A DNA stretch of 64,000 nt from Amia ocellicauda (GCF_036373705.1 NC_089861.1:1053501-1117500); one strand, 5' to 3'. Shown: positions 45,251 through 55,081, counted from the first letter of the stretch. The notes: generated by a model not told the origin, from the sequence alone. Numbers and translations are program-made.

Positions 45251-45431
45251 AGTAGATAGTAGGGTTTTTTGGGCGCGGCCTATTTTGTTATGACGTATGC
45301 CCTAAGCTTATTCATATTCCTACGTCATAATTGGGGGGCGTGATTTTAGAGTTATTTCCTTAATTATTCCTACGTCATATCCGTCAGAAAGTGTACACCC
45401 CTAAAACCCTGAACAACAAGGCCACCCATAA
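45251..45431 (+). repeat. Polinton left terminal inverted repeat
   Basis: 181 bp, starting agtagatagtagggtttttt. It matches the complement of 61660-61840 with 2 mismatches. It holds three CRE/ATF-like cores: TGACGTA at 45291, and TACGTCA at 45321 and 45371. Confidence 0.96.
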
Positions 45432-45522
45432 CCGGTTGTTCTTGTTGTTCTTGTTGGTCAACTGTAGAGTGTGAATGGGTCGGCTCTTCCTGTAGTTGTT
45501 GGGGTCTTTTTTAAATATACAT

Positions 45523-45850
45523 GTAATGGTCCCAGGTCTTAACAATGCCTGTTTTGAATAGTGTGTTTATCATATTCACACTGTCTCTGTCTCTGTCTGT
45601 CTCTCTCTCTCTCTCTCGCCCAAGCATTTTATAAGATCAACAAGTTCTGTTGTCTGTAATGGGCCCAGGTCTTAACAATGCCATTTTGAATAGTGCGTTT
45701 ATCATATTCACACTGTCTCTGTCTCTGTCTCTGTCTGTCTCTATATCTCTCTCTCTCACACAATCATTTTATAAGATCAACAAGTTCTGTTGTCTGTAAT
45801 GGTCACAGGTCCTAACAATTCCTGTTTTGCATAGGGTACTTATGTTAACC
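45523..45850 (+). repeat. Subterminal tandem repeat of about 133-140 bp
   Basis: Units start at 45523, 45656 and 45796 (gtaatgg, then aggtcttaacaat); the third is partial. Each full unit has a (ct)n tract and ends ataagatcaacaagttctgt. It lies between the left TIR and the first gene, a place where regulatory or replication signals might sit; that role is inferred. Confidence 0.85.
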
Positions 45851-46723
45851 CCAATGTATATGGCTCTGTCTCTCCCCTCAAATTTAATTAAAAATAAAAT
45901 TAAAAAAAGAGGGTGTGTGTGTGTGTGGGTGTTTGTGGGTATAGGTTAATTGTTTTTGTTAAAAAAAAAAAAAAAAAAAAAGCTGTGGTTATATTTTATC
46001 TCACACATAATGTGTTCATTCGTTTTACTTAAATACATTCTAGGGTCTTAAAGCTCATAAGAGTTAGACTTAAGATAAGGATATGTTTTTAAGGTATTTT
46101 AGCAGGCTCAATCCCTGATGATAAGGAATCATTTAAAAAATAAAAACAACTGATCACTCAATGCTAAATAGATCACAACACTCAAGGCTAAATCACTCAC
46201 ACCACGGGGGGCGGGGGTGGGCTCAGACAAACGTAGGTATGGCATGTGGTCTCAAAACATTCAGAATACTTTTAAACTATATAATTTATAAGCTTTGTAA
46301 AATAAACCCAAATATCTCTTTTGTGGGGATAAACGCTGTTCTGAGTAGTTTGTGACTTGTTTAATACCAAACAAAGCATCGCTATTAAAAAAAAAAAAAA
46401 ATCACTGTAAAAGCGCTACTTATTTTAGATCTTTATAGTTATTTTCTTGGCTCAGGTTGTTTTTTAGCGCGTATAAAGGCCTGAAATATTCTTAGTGTTT
46501 ATTGACTATAGGTCTTGATGCTTAAAAATGTTTTTTTGAGAGACCAAAAGGTTCTAATAAAAGTTTAGAGTAGAGAGGAGAGAGATCGTCGCCATCTTGG
46601 TTTCTATTTGAAATTGATGCAGGGTCATTTTATTGGTTGGTTTTGATATGTTAATTGGTAACAGGACGGCACAAAGGCCAGCCCAGAACAATGCCTTACA
46701 AGCAGATCCGGCATCCGGCCAAC
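45851..46723. other. Polinton left non-coding region
   Basis: No supported gene. It contains a (gt)n tract near 45912, a poly(A) run at about 45961-45982 and another near 46387. Short open frames here have no recognisable features. Confidence 0.5.
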
Positions 46724-46733
46724 AGTATAAGTA
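46724..46733 (+). promoter_or_regulatory. TATA box-like site of the spliced accessory gene
   Basis: agtataagta about 70 bp upstream of ATG 46799. The spacing allows a transcript start about 30 bp downstream and a short 5' UTR. Confidence 0.55.
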
Positions 46734-46798
46734 TGAAGGTCTGGTCTTCAGCTCGACAGACTCATACTGACCTTTCGATTTAAGCCTAAAGATCAACA

Positions 46799-48849
46799 AT
46801 GTCCGGAAACAACATCAACGACTTCGATTTAAACGAGTTTTTAGGTAAGTCTTCAGATTATTTTCATTGACTCAGAGCGGGTTGTGGTCATGTATTGTAA
46901 ATAAGGTTATAACATCTGTTTTAAGTTCTGTAAAATTATTTTTCAGCCAGTCAACAGGAGTTAATTCCCAACGCTGAGGATATCATCTGGAACAACGACG
47001 GTAAGATTTTTGTGTTTGCGCTCATGGGTTCTTATGTATGGGTGTGTGGGTGTGTTTTGAAGCGGCTCATTAGAGTTATGAAAACGTTTTAATATATATT
47101 AATGGCGGTCTCTTTAATTACACAGAAACTATCGAAAGGCCTGTGATTAATGTCTCCGAGGATCAACCAAGAGAAGTGGTTGTCCCTAGACAGGCTGTCT
47201 GCCGACCGGGTAAGAACTAAACCCCTGTTTGTTTGTATAACGTTTCTGTAAGATGTTTGAGGCCCGTTTTGTTAATTTTAAAAAATATCCTTTCTAACAG
47301 TATTAAGAAACGTGGTTCGAGACAACGAAAGGCCTTCCACATCGAGGGCTTGTTTCGTTTTACCTTCGAGAACCGTAACCTTTCAAGAATCTGAAAGGCC
47401 GTCAGCCCCTGTATCTGATAGCGGTGAGTATATATCTGCCGCTTGTAAGAGGTTAAAGCTTTTTATAAAGCGGGGTGGTTAAAGGTTAAACATGTCTCTT
47501 ACCTTCACAGAAGTGCAAAAAGCTAAACCAGCTGAAAAACATAAGAAACGATTATTCTTTGGAGGTAAGTAAGATCTTTCAAACTTTAATGTTTTTAAAA
47601 GGGTTTTGTTTGCCCGTTGAGGGCTAATATTTAAGCGAGGGGTGGCCATTTCCTGTAGGTCTTGGGGGTTCTGGGAAAGATCTTTAGAAGTCCGGACAGG
47701 TCTAGGCTTGTTTCTGGGGCATGTGTTTAGAAATGACCGATTGCCCGACCGTCTGGTTAGGAAGTAAAGCTGTCCGAAAGGTTTTAGTAAGTTGTTTGGC
47801 TTATCTCCCGCAATTATACTTCTGTTTTAAAGTGGCTGTAGGAAAAGGCTTGAAGGTGTTCATTGTATTTAATATTTAAACAGATCGTGAAAACGTTTGT
47901 GAAACAGGAAGTCCCGGGATCAGGAAGCGTTTACACTTGGAAGGTTCGTTTAAAAATGAAATGTGGTGTGTGTGTGTATAAAAAGTGTTTTATTAACAAT
48001 ATTACAGTTTTTAAAGAAACATTTAAGAAACAGTTTATTTACAGAGGCTTCTCTGTTTTACATTTATTATCAAGTCCTAATAAATATATTGTCTGTAAAT
48101 AATAAGGCGTTGTAGTGAATGTCTAAGCCTATTTTCAAAGGTCTAAAAAAGCTAAAGGTTTTGAAGGTCCTGGACATGTTGTTTTAAGTTTGATTTCTGT
48201 CGCCGTTTAAAGATGTAAATGTAATGTATATTTTTATTCTTCCCAAGACTCTTGGGATAGTCATTCTGTGGATGAGCTATTGAGGACAATTACCCCGTCT
48301 AAGTGGGATCAAACATCTTCCCCGGAGAGATCACCGAGAGGATCCCCCACGGTGGTCTTGGAGACCCCCCAACATCTACTCAGGCCACAGCCTTCTGGGG
48401 GTAATTCAACAATCCAGATTCAGCCCGCCGCATTGTCGGGCGGAACAAATACAGGCAGCCAACAACCTCAGGGGTCGCCGTCAGTCAGGGTTGACACACC
48501 ACCCAACGACGGACTGGTTTCAACATCGTCCCCCCAGCCCCGTTTCTTGGCTACAGAAACGCTGAACAGTACACCGCAATTGGCCAGGGTGTCACCGCAA
48601 AGGCCTTCTTGGTCTCCGTCCGTGAGTATACGCTCGCTCCCTGCCTCCTTCGACCGAGATTTACCGGAGCGACCATCCTTTGCAGCTGAGCCAGGCCACC
48701 ATCCCCCGGAGCTACTTCCTGAAGGTCGGCATGAGTTGCTACATGCTTTGTTACTAAATCAAAGACTTGTGTTAGTGGGGCAAAACCTTGTGATAGAGAG
48801 CCAAAACACCCTTATTAATACCCTTACTAACGAATTGTACCGTATTTAA
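46799..48849 (+). CDS. Spliced 7-exon Polinton accessory gene, unknown function
   Basis: Not recognised as a known family. Exons: 46799-46844, 46947-47000, 47126-47209, 47301-47423, 47511-47564, 47884-47943, 48248-48849. Every junction is GT-AG and every intron is phase 1. The total is 1023 nt, 340 codons plus stop. Features seen: an acidic/hydrophobic N-terminus (DFDLNEFL in exon 1), basic RxL-type motifs KKRLFFG (exon 5) and RKRLHLE (exon 6), and a Ser/Pro-rich stretch in exon 7 with TPSK, SPER and SPQR. The C-terminal segment is leucine-rich (LLHALLLNQRLVLVGQNL) and could form a helix or coiled coil. AATAAA signals follow at about 48895-48912. The motifs suggest a nuclear regulator touching the cell cycle, which is inference. 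Exon 6 has the weakest donor (GTTCGT). Confidence 0.75.
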
Positions 48850-48915
48850 TGTTTTAATAGATACAAAACGCCTTACTATTATGGGTTGTTGGAAAAATAA
48901 AAAATAAATAAAAAA

Positions 48916-51900
48916 ATGTCCGGCCTTGGTAAAAGAACTCACAAACTAAAGGATTATGAACAAGTTAGGGCCCCAAAAAGACCTTCCCGAGAGAACATCC
49001 CCGGCCCTGTTGTGAACTCCTCTGATGTCCCAATGAACCAGGAACTATTACAAATGATAAATGATTTAAATAACCCCCAATCACCACCGATAGAATGTGA
49101 ATTAACAGACTTACCGGTGAACCCCGACCTGTTACAGATGGTCAATGATCTAAATAACCACCTCCCAACGGTAGCGCTTATAGAGGTTCAACCCATAGTT
49201 CACCCCGATTTGTTTGAAATGGTGGAGGCTTTGGAGACGCTACCCCGACCAAATTCTGCCCCTATTATAAATTATTTGAGACAATTAGAACACAGTACGG
49301 CGGCAGAAGCAGCCGTCACTATAGAGGAGGGTCTTGACATTAACCGGGTGGATATCTTTGAAGGACTTTTACAGGCTTTAAATGAGCCTCCTCAAAAAGG
49401 GGGTTTTGTAGATGTCAGCGGTGGGGGTGTTCGGAATGTGGAGGGTTCTGAGACTGATAAGGCTGTGGAGGACATGCTCTGTGAGAATGTAGGGGTTGAA
49501 GGCTCTGTTCAAAATGATGATGTGTCCAAGAGTACCAGAGATCCCGTGATTATAGATAGACCGGCCTATAACAATTTTGAAATGATTCAGCGTTTTAATT
49601 TTGCAGAACTTTTAAATTGTGACAATTATGCAGAAATATTTGTCAACATACACGAGACCTTGCAAAACATGCTTGAACAGGTTGCTGAAAGGGTCAGACC
49701 TCGAGATGTTGTACAGTTAGAACTCAGAGGGGATGATTTGTTTAGCAACCTATCTGTAATGCTGAGTGGAGATAATTTAGATGTTGATGAATTTCTGGCT
49801 AAAATCGAAGCGTTATTGCAAAGTAACGCATCCATCTTAGCTGATGAAAGTCTGTCTCTGGTAATGAATGTGGTTCGTAACCCTGAGGGTGGGGCGCTTA
49901 GAAGACTGTCGAAATGCTTGAAGAACGACATAATTAGGAACAAGCTCAGGCAATTAGTGGTGAGTTCCAATGGGGACAATAAGCTCTGTTTTGCTTACAG
50001 TTTAATAAAACTACTCACCCCCGACATGCCTGAACCCCAAGCTATGCAAGAGGCTTTAATGCTTCATCAGAGGGCCGGCTTAAACTCTCAACAGATGGTT
50101 GCCTTTTCAGACATTGCCATGTTTGAGGAGTTGTTGTCTTTAAAAATTGTTGTGTGGTACCGTTGTGAGGTAAAGGAAGTATTTGTGAAATTTCAGACAC
50201 ATCCTGAAACCCATACACAGACACTGTTTCTCTTCCTAAGTGATAGTCATTACTTTGGAATAAAGAGTTTGACGGCTTTTTTGGGTTGTTCGTATGTTTG
50301 TCATTGGTGTTATAAGGCCTTCAATGATAAGCTTAAGCACCGCTGTGACGGTTACTGTAACGTCTGTTTCAATCCGCAATGTCGTAAGGGTTTGGCCCCT
50401 ACCATCCGATGTAAAGATTGCTTAAGGATTTGTCTCTCCGCGTTCTGTTTTTCCGAACATAAGGTACAGAGGGCCGCTGCTGAGGGGGTTAAAAAACGGA
50501 GTTATTGTGATCAAACTAAATATTGCCCGCAGTGTTGCCTCCAGTACCGTTTTCATGAGGTTAAACCACACAAATGTCTGGAACAGAGATGTAGGATCTG
50601 TAATGCGGATTTAACCCCGGGGTCTGAACACCAGTGCTTTATTCAGCCGGTTAAAAAGGAGCCGCCGCACAACCGGTATGTCTTTTTTGATTTTGAATGC
50701 CGGCAAGAAAACGGGGTCCATGTTGCTAATTATATACACTGTATTGACATGTTGGATTGTGAGTGGTCAGCTAGCGGTGAGAGTTGTGTCAGGGATTTCT
50801 TTACGCGGTATCGCGGTCCAAAATACCTCAATTACACATTTATTGCCCACAATGCTAAGGGTTATGATTCTTACATATTGATGAAGTATCTGGTGGAAAA
50901 TGGGGTGACCCCAAAAATAATAGCTCAGGGTAGCAAGATCATGTGTTTCACCGACGAAGCTTTCAACCAACGTTACATAGACTCGTTAAATTTCCTCCCC
51001 ATGAAATTGAGCGCTTTGCCTAAAGCTCTGGGTTTTGAGGCTCAGAAGAAAGGTTGGTTCTGCCATTTTTTTAATACTAAGGACACTCAAAATTATCGAG
51101 GGTCCTACCCGCCCGCCTCTTATTATGGGGTTGATACTATGATGTCTCATGAGAGGGAGGAATTCTTTAAATGGTACAATACGGTTAAGGGAGGTGTTTT
51201 TGATTTCCGAGAAGAGATGGCCGCTTATTGTAAAAATGATGTGGTGATCCTTAAAGAAGCCTGTTTGCGTTTCCGCGCCGAGGTTATCAACACATCGGGT
51301 CTCGACCCTTTGCAAAGTGTGACCATAGCGTCTCTCTGCATGAAAATGTATCGATCCAATTTCTTGCAGAAAAACACTATAGCGGTCACCACTTCTGACA
51401 ACTATCGTGCTAGACAAAAGAACTTTTCGACTGTCTCCATACAGTGGCTGGAATATCTGAGTGCCCGGGATAACATCTTCATCAGACATGCTTTAAATCA
51501 AGGGGAAGTCAAAATGGGGCCTTACTACTTAGACGGTTTTAGCGACGTGTCCGGGCGGCGTACCGCTTATGAGTTTGCTGGTTGTATTTACCATGGCTGT
51601 CCTCAGTGCTTCGACCCAAACACCTTTAACCCCGTAACACAAAAACTCTGCGGTGATATGTACTATGATTTCCAGGAACGAATTGAAACTTTAAAAAACA
51701 CCTATGGTTTGAATGTGCTGGTGATTTGGGAACACACGTGGACGACCCTGAAGCAACAGGATGTGGGGGTACAACGGTTTATGGAAACCTTGGACTTTCC
51801 TGAACGTCTAGAGCCCAGGGATGCGTTATTTGGGGGTCGTACCAACGCCCTCTGTTTACATTATGAGGTAAAGGAGGGTGAGAGAGTAGATTACTATGAT

Positions 51901-53154
51901 TTCACCAGTCTGTACCCTTATGTCAACAAGACCAAAATGTACCCGGTGGGGCATCCAACCATTGTTTATCGTGACTTTCTCGAAATCGGACAGTACTTTG
52001 GTTTGATCAAGGTCACCATGTACCCTCCTCGCGAGCTGTTCTTACCCGTGTTGCCTTACAGGTGTTCGGGAAAATTGATGTTCCCTCTGTGTAGAACGTG
52101 TGTGGAAACTGAAAATCAAAATACCTCTTGTCTGCACAGTGATGACGAGAGAGCGCTGACGGGTGTCTGGTGTAGCATTGAGCTTGACAAGGCGTTGGAG
52201 AAAGGTTACAGAGTCGGTAAGGTGTATGAGGTTTGGCATTTTTCTGAAAAATCTGATACTCTTTTTTCTGATTACATTATGACCCATCTGAAAGGGAAAC
52301 AGGAGGCATCGGGCTATCCCTCATGGTGTGTTGACGCCGCAGAAAAAGAGCGGTACGTTCAGCAATATTTTGAAAAGGAAGGGATCCGTCTAGAGCCGGG
52401 GAACATAACTGTAAACCCCGCCAAGAGACAAATGTCCAAACTGATTTTAAACAGTCTGTGGGGTAAGTTTGGGGAAAGAAATAACCGTCTAAACACAACC
52501 TTGATTAAAACCCCTGAACAGTTTATAGAATTTATGTTTTCCAAACAACATGCAGTATCACACTTTCAATTCTTAAATGACCACGTGGCACAGGTCCAGT
52601 GGAGGGCCCCTAAAGATTTCCCCACCAAACAGGGAAACGTTAATGTTTTCATAGCGGTTTTTACCACGGCTTACGCCCGGCTTGAACTGTACAACTTAAT
52701 GGATCAGCTGCAGGAACGCACGCTCTATCATGATACTGACTCTGTAATCTTTGTCACCAGGCCAGGGGATTGGGTCCCTCCCCTCGGTGACTACCTTGGG
52801 GAGTTAACGAGCGAGCTAGATCCTCAGGACCACATAGTGGAGTTTGTTTCAGGGGGTCCTAAGACTTACGCATACAGAACGGCTGCGGGTAAGACCTGTA
52901 TGAAAGTTAAGGGTTTCACTCTGAACCATTGTAACAACAAGCTCATTAACATCAAGTCTCTGACGACCCTGGTACAAAGTTTTGTAACCGAGAAAGACGC
53001 GCCTCCTCGCGAGATTATTACAGCCGGAAATCAGATCTATCGCAATAAAAAGGGGTACACATTGGAAAATAGATCACTAAACAAACGGTTCAGGGTGGTG
53101 TACAATAAAAGAGTGTTGAAGACTGATTATACCACTCTGCCTTATGGATATTAG
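48916..53154 (+). CDS. POLB: Protein-primed family B DNA polymerase (PolB)
   Basis: Replicates the linear element using a protein primer. 1412 aa. Residues about 40-110 hold three imperfect repeats of the type NPDLLQMVNDLNN. A possible OTU-like cysteine-protease motif follows (D354, C358; H445). A Cys/His-rich zinc-binding region covers roughly 450-580. The 3'-5' exonuclease has DFE at about 592, the IAHNAKGYDS block and YCKNDVV. Polymerase motif A is DFTSLYP (D995). Motif B is KLILNSLWG (K1175, N1179, G1183). Motif C is YHDTDS (D1273, D1275). All catalytic acidic residues are present. ATG 48916 is the first in frame after the accessory gene. The 3' end overlaps the ATPase start by 11 bp. The N-terminal extension makes it long for the family. 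Confidence 0.95.
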   Translation: MSGLGKRTHKLKDYEQVRAPKRPSRENIPGPVVNSSDVPMNQELLQMINDLNNPQSPPIECELTDLPVNPDLLQMVNDLNNHLPTVALIEVQPIVHPDLFEMVEALETLPRPNSAPIINYLRQLEHSTAAEAAVTIEEGLDINRVDIFEGLLQALNEPPQKGGFVDVSGGGVRNVEGSETDKAVEDMLCENVGVEGSVQNDDVSKSTRDPVIIDRPAYNNFEMIQRFNFAELLNCDNYAEIFVNIHETLQNMLEQVAERVRPRDVVQLELRGDDLFSNLSVMLSGDNLDVDEFLAKIEALLQSNASILADESLSLVMNVVRNPEGGALRRLSKCLKNDIIRNKLRQLVVSSNGDNKLCFAYSLIKLLTPDMPEPQAMQEALMLHQRAGLNSQQMVAFSDIAMFEELLSLKIVVWYRCEVKEVFVKFQTHPETHTQTLFLFLSDSHYFGIKSLTAFLGCSYVCHWCYKAFNDKLKHRCDGYCNVCFNPQCRKGLAPTIRCKDCLRICLSAFCFSEHKVQRAAAEGVKKRSYCDQTKYCPQCCLQYRFHEVKPHKCLEQRCRICNADLTPGSEHQCFIQPVKKEPPHNRYVFFDFECRQENGVHVANYIHCIDMLDCEWSASGESCVRDFFTRYRGPKYLNYTFIAHNAKGYDSYILMKYLVENGVTPKIIAQGSKIMCFTDEAFNQRYIDSLNFLPMKLSALPKALGFEAQKKGWFCHFFNTKDTQNYRGSYPPASYYGVDTMMSHEREEFFKWYNTVKGGVFDFREEMAAYCKNDVVILKEACLRFRAEVINTSGLDPLQSVTIASLCMKMYRSNFLQKNTIAVTTSDNYRARQKNFSTVSIQWLEYLSARDNIFIRHALNQGEVKMGPYYLDGFSDVSGRRTAYEFAGCIYHGCPQCFDPNTFNPVTQKLCGDMYYDFQERIETLKNTYGLNVLVIWEHTWTTLKQQDVGVQRFMETLDFPERLEPRDALFGGRTNALCLHYEVKEGERVDYYDFTSLYPYVNKTKMYPVGHPTIVYRDFLEIGQYFGLIKVTMYPPRELFLPVLPYRCSGKLMFPLCRTCVETENQNTSCLHSDDERALTGVWCSIELDKALEKGYRVGKVYEVWHFSEKSDTLFSDYIMTHLKGKQEASGYPSWCVDAAEKERYVQQYFEKEGIRLEPGNITVNPAKRQMSKLILNSLWGKFGERNNRLNTTLIKTPEQFIEFMFSKQHAVSHFQFLNDHVAQVQWRAPKDFPTKQGNVNVFIAVFTTAYARLELYNLMDQLQERTLYHDTDSVIFVTRPGDWVPPLGDYLGELTSELDPQDHIVEFVSGGPKTYAYRTAAGKTCMKVKGFTLNHCNNKLINIKSLTTLVQSFVTEKDAPPREIITAGNQIYRNKKGYTLENRSLNKRFRVVYNKRVLKTDYTTLPYGY

Positions 53155-53815
53155 CAGTGGTTTTGATAACAGACTTCAACACCCTTTCTCCTGTATTATA
53201 GCCGGTCCCTCCAATTCGGGTGAGAGCTATCTTATAAAGAACATCATAGAAGATGTGGACGCAACCGTGTCCCAAGCTCTTGACAACATAGTGTGGTGTT
53301 ACTCTTGCTGGCAACCTCTCTACGATGATTTGGCATCAAAAAAAAAAAATCTGAAATTTGTGCAAGGTCTCCCCGCCTCGTTGTGTGACGATGAACTGTT
53401 CCCGCCCGGACAAACTAATCTAGTGATCCTTGATGACCTGATGGAACAGGCCGGTGACAACAGTGAAGTGGAAAAAGCTTTCACAAAGTACACTCATCAT
53501 AGGAATTTAAGTATTATTTATTTAGTTCAAAATCTATTTTTTCAAGGTAAAAAAAGCCGCACTATTAATTTAAATGCCAATTATATAATTCTTTTTAAAA
53601 ACCCCAGAGATAAACTACAGGTCACCGTCTTGGCTCGTCAAATGTACCCTAACCAGACCAAGTTCTTTTTGGAGGCATTTGAGGATGCCACCAAAAAACC
53701 CTACGGGTACTTGATTGTGGACTTAAAAGCACAAACCCCAGAAGACTTTTGCCTCAGAACAGGTTTGTGCCCGCCCGATTGGCCGGCAGTGTATGTGCTA
53801 AAGAAAAGGAAATAA
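53144..53815 (+). CDS. FtsK/HerA-type genome-packaging ATPase, altered Walker A
   Basis: 223-aa packaging motor ATPase that would pump DNA into the capsid. The P-loop reads GPSNSGES at residues 21-28. The expected lysine is Glu27 (GAG), although the surrounding loop is kept. Walker B is NLVILDDL (about residues 91-98). Sensor-like QNLFFQGKKSRTI follows. It starts inside the last 11 bp of PolB in another frame, a compact viral arrangement. Family and order (PolB, then ATPase, then small basic protein) fit Polintons. Loss of the P-loop lysine normally abolishes ATP hydrolysis in P-loop NTPases, so this copy is probably impaired despite an open frame. Confidence 0.88.
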   Translation: MDISSGFDNRLQHPFSCIIAGPSNSGESYLIKNIIEDVDATVSQALDNIVWCYSCWQPLYDDLASKKKNLKFVQGLPASLCDDELFPPGQTNLVILDDLMEQAGDNSEVEKAFTKYTHHRNLSIIYLVQNLFFQGKKSRTINLNANYIILFKNPRDKLQVTVLARQMYPNQTKFFLEAFEDATKKPYGYLIVDLKAQTPEDFCLRTGLCPPDWPAVYVLKKRK

Positions 53816-53821
53816 ATAAGA

Positions 53822-54157
53822 ATGTCTGTTCGGATTAAAAGAAATCTGCCGCTTTTGCAAATGTTATTTGAGGGGAGCCCGCGCCATAGGAAAGCTGTGC
53901 TGGCTGGGGCCCCCTCGGATTTGATCGAGACCCTGTGTGAAATAGCTTTTAACATCTTACGCGGTAATATACCCCTAACCCCTTCTCAACATTCTAAACT
54001 CAAAAAACAAAAAGCGGTAATCAAGATCATCGCTAATAAGAGGTATTCTATTAAAAGAAAAAGAAAGAAGATTAATCAAACCGGGGGTTTTATAGGACCG
54101 CTGTTGAGCATAGCCGTGCCTTTCCTAACCAGTCTTCTAGCTTCCAGAGTGGGTTAA
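53822..54157 (+). CDS. Small basic Polinton protein with adenain-type cleavage motif
   Basis: 111 aa. It resembles the short conserved protein that follows the ATPase in many animal Polintons. An N-terminal helical region (LIETLCEIAFNILRGN) is followed by a highly basic stretch (YSIKRKRKKI). A hydrophobic C-terminal segment (FIGPLLSIAVPFLTSLL) comes last. The joint between the basic and hydrophobic parts reads Q86-T-G-G-F, which fits the adenovirus protease rule (M/I/L/N/Q)xGG|x. It may be a virion protein matured by the protease encoded at 55082-55654. The start follows the ATPase stop by 6 bp. Role inferred. Confidence 0.7.
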   Translation: MSVRIKRNLPLLQMLFEGSPRHRKAVLAGAPSDLIETLCEIAFNILRGNIPLTPSQHSKLKKQKAVIKIIANKRYSIKRKRKKINQTGGFIGPLLSIAVPFLTSLLASRVG

Positions 54158-54159
54158 TA

Positions 54160-54903
54160 ATGGAATATGCTCAGAAAATGTTTTTGATCCCTCAGGAGCA
54201 GCTTGAGAAACTGAGAAAAATTTTTGTCGGGCCAGAGCCCATTAGACAAACGGTCGAAAACAACCTGGACTCTGAAATGAAAGCTATACTGGCCAGGGCC
54301 GATTTAAATCAGTATTCCAAAGCCCAGATGTATAGCAACACGTTACAGCGCTACCTCCGTCTGGTTAGACAGGGTGAAAAAGATCAAAACATTTTAACTT
54401 TAACCATGGCCTCTCAAGAAAATGGTTCTGGGGCTGATGCGGGGGGTACGGTTGATAAAGATGTTGCGGTGCCCGAACCTGTTGAGAGTTCAGAGGGAGA
54501 TGTTGTAACGGATGTTTTGAGAAACATGCCGGCCAGAAGCAAAAGACATGCAGAATATATTCTGCACAAAATGGTTCAGAAACCGCGGGTAACGACTTGG
54601 AATGAACAGGGTGAATTTGTTTTTAAAGGACAACTGATCAAAGGTTCACACATGTTTGATTTGTTGAAGAGTGTCACTAGCACTAATAAGGTACCCGATA
54701 GTCGCCGACCTGTAGGCTGGAATGCTTTCCTACAGGCGATGGCCTGTCTGAACATGCCCCAATCAACAGTCCCTAACCAGGAAACGCGACAAAAAATCCG
54801 TCTGTGTAAAGAGGCGGTGACTGGTCTGACTCCGATATCTCATTACTCTGATCGTGCTGAGCAACCATCCTCAGGATCTATCCATCGTTGGGAAGCTTAT
54901 TAA
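54160..54903 (+). CDS. Conserved Polinton protein, unknown role
   Basis: 247 aa. The N-terminal ~70 residues (LDSEMKAILARADLNQYSKA, then YSNTLQRYLRLVR) look like a block widely found in animal Polintons. A low-complexity acidic/Gly linker covers about 85-120. The C-terminal part contains FVFKGQLIKGSHMFDLLKSV and a helical end. No catalytic motif seen. It begins 2 bp after the preceding stop codon. Position among virion genes suggests a structural or assembly role, not proven. Confidence 0.65.
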   Translation: MEYAQKMFLIPQEQLEKLRKIFVGPEPIRQTVENNLDSEMKAILARADLNQYSKAQMYSNTLQRYLRLVRQGEKDQNILTLTMASQENGSGADAGGTVDKDVAVPEPVESSEGDVVTDVLRNMPARSKRHAEYILHKMVQKPRVTTWNEQGEFVFKGQLIKGSHMFDLLKSVTSTNKVPDSRRPVGWNAFLQAMACLNMPQSTVPNQETRQKIRLCKEAVTGLTPISHYSDRAEQPSSGSIHRWEAY

Positions 54904-55081
54904 TCTCATGTTTTTATTTGTCTCCCCTGTAAATAAGGAACCGATTTTTTTATTTTTTATTTTTTATTTTTATTTTCAAATGTTGTACATTTATTTATAA
55001 CATAACCCTGCTTTGTATAAGATTTGTGTTGAATAAAAACAAAACTCATGATTCAAAGGCTGTTTTCATTATTTTTTCACT
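54904..55081. terminator. Convergent 3' ends with poly(A) signals on both strands
   Basis: AT-rich spacer where the two gene arms meet. Plus strand: gaataaaaac gives AATAAA near 55032. Minus strand: several tttatt motifs at about 54950-54975 read as AATAAA. One short region could end both transcripts. Confidence 0.7.

Noticed and set aside
47863..48102. 79-codon frame in the Polinton left arm
   Set aside because: It crosses exon 6 of the spliced gene in another frame and lacks any domain.
50986..51489. Antisense frame of 167 codons within PolB
   Set aside because: Opposite a conserved polymerase region. No independent features.
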